Below, one piece after another: positions 6,600-6,675 of a DNA stretch of 6,675 bases; the first letter of the stretch is position 1, and each line of letters starts with the position of its first letter. The notes under the pieces were generated by a model. It worked only from the letters and a program-made list of their open reading frames with translations. It was not told where the DNA came from and searched no databases. Origin of the DNA: JBEEPE01 sp964489645 (lineage in GTDB: Bacteria; Verrucomicrobiota; Verrucomicrobiia; Chthoniobacterales; Chthoniobacteraceae); the NCBI GenBank assembly GCA_964489645.1, contig CAZAZT010000168.1, forward strand, positions 1-6,675, written 5' to 3'. The position numbers and the translations under genes are program-made.

Positions 6600-6675
6600 G
6601 GTGACCGTAGCTCAATGGTAGAGCTCCAGATTGTGGTTCTGGCTGTTGCGGGTTCGAGCCCCGTCGGTCACCCCA
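6600..6675 (+). tRNA. tRNA-His (anticodon GTG)
   Basis: The full cloverleaf can be read. The seven-pair acceptor stem is GTGACCG (6601-6607) with CGGTCAC (6665-6671). The D-arm is GCTC/GAGC (6610-6613/6621-6624). The anticodon stem CCAGA/TCTGG surrounds loop TTGTGGT, with anticodon GTG at 6633-6635. The T-arm is GCGGG/CCCGT with loop TTCGAGC. The tRNA-His identity is confirmed by the extra G at -1 (6600) opposite discriminator C73 (6672), the hallmark read by histidyl-tRNA synthetase. The 3' CCA is encoded at 6673-6675 and ends exactly at the window edge. It is divergent from the operon, about 175 bp from its proposed first start codon. Confidence 0.97.

Noticed and set aside
5562..6621. Plus-strand frames of 223, 176 and 135 codons opposite metallophosphoesterase B
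   Set aside because: Antisense shadows of a gene with a Tat signal and five metal-binding blocks; one of them runs into the tRNA gene.
1..6675. Search for CRISPR repeats, insertion-sequence ends, toxin-antitoxin or defence genes
   Set aside because: No regularly spaced repeats, terminal inverted repeats, transposase motifs or defence-type domains were seen in any frame.

Overview
The window reads as one operon-like block of six genes on the minus strand, covering nearly the whole length, with a tRNA-His gene on the plus strand at the right edge. No mobile element, CRISPR array, toxin-antitoxin pair or phage gene is visible. The DNA is GC-rich, and coding strands are markedly rich in G (Gly GGG, Val GTG, Leu TTG) while the opposite strand is rich in C. 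Two Tat-exported metallophosphoesterases, a RfaE-like PfkB kinase, a phosphoglycolate-phosphatase-like HAD protein and an NPP-type phosphodiesterase in one block suggest a Gram-negative bacterium. The Planctomycetota/Verrucomicrobiota group is a guess from protein style only.

Layout in transcription order (right to left): (1) Tat-signal metallophosphoesterase B, 6425-5463; (2) a 90-bp gap with a weak dyad, then its paralogue metallophosphoesterase A, 5372-4428; (3) after 28 bp, a secreted alkaline-phosphatase-superfamily phosphodiesterase/nucleotide pyrophosphatase, 4399-2981; (4) overlapping its stop, a HAD phosphatase, 2981-2085; (5) one base later, a conserved protein of unknown function with a possible deoxyhypusine-synthase-like fold, 2083-956; (6) at the stop of that gene, a PfkB sugar kinase running off the left edge, 950-<1. 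The last four genes are so tightly packed that they are probably translationally coupled.

The proteins fall into two groups. Three have export signals and phosphate-ester-cleaving active sites. Three look cytoplasmic: a sugar kinase, a phosphatase and an unknown NAD-type-fold candidate. A reasonable but unproven reading is that the exported enzymes release a phosphorylated or diester-linked sugar compound, and the cytoplasmic trio interconverts the sugar phosphate or builds an activated sugar. The most novel element is the unknown-family protein (956-2083) between the kinase and the phosphatase. The rest belongs to known families, and I see no defence or mobile system here.
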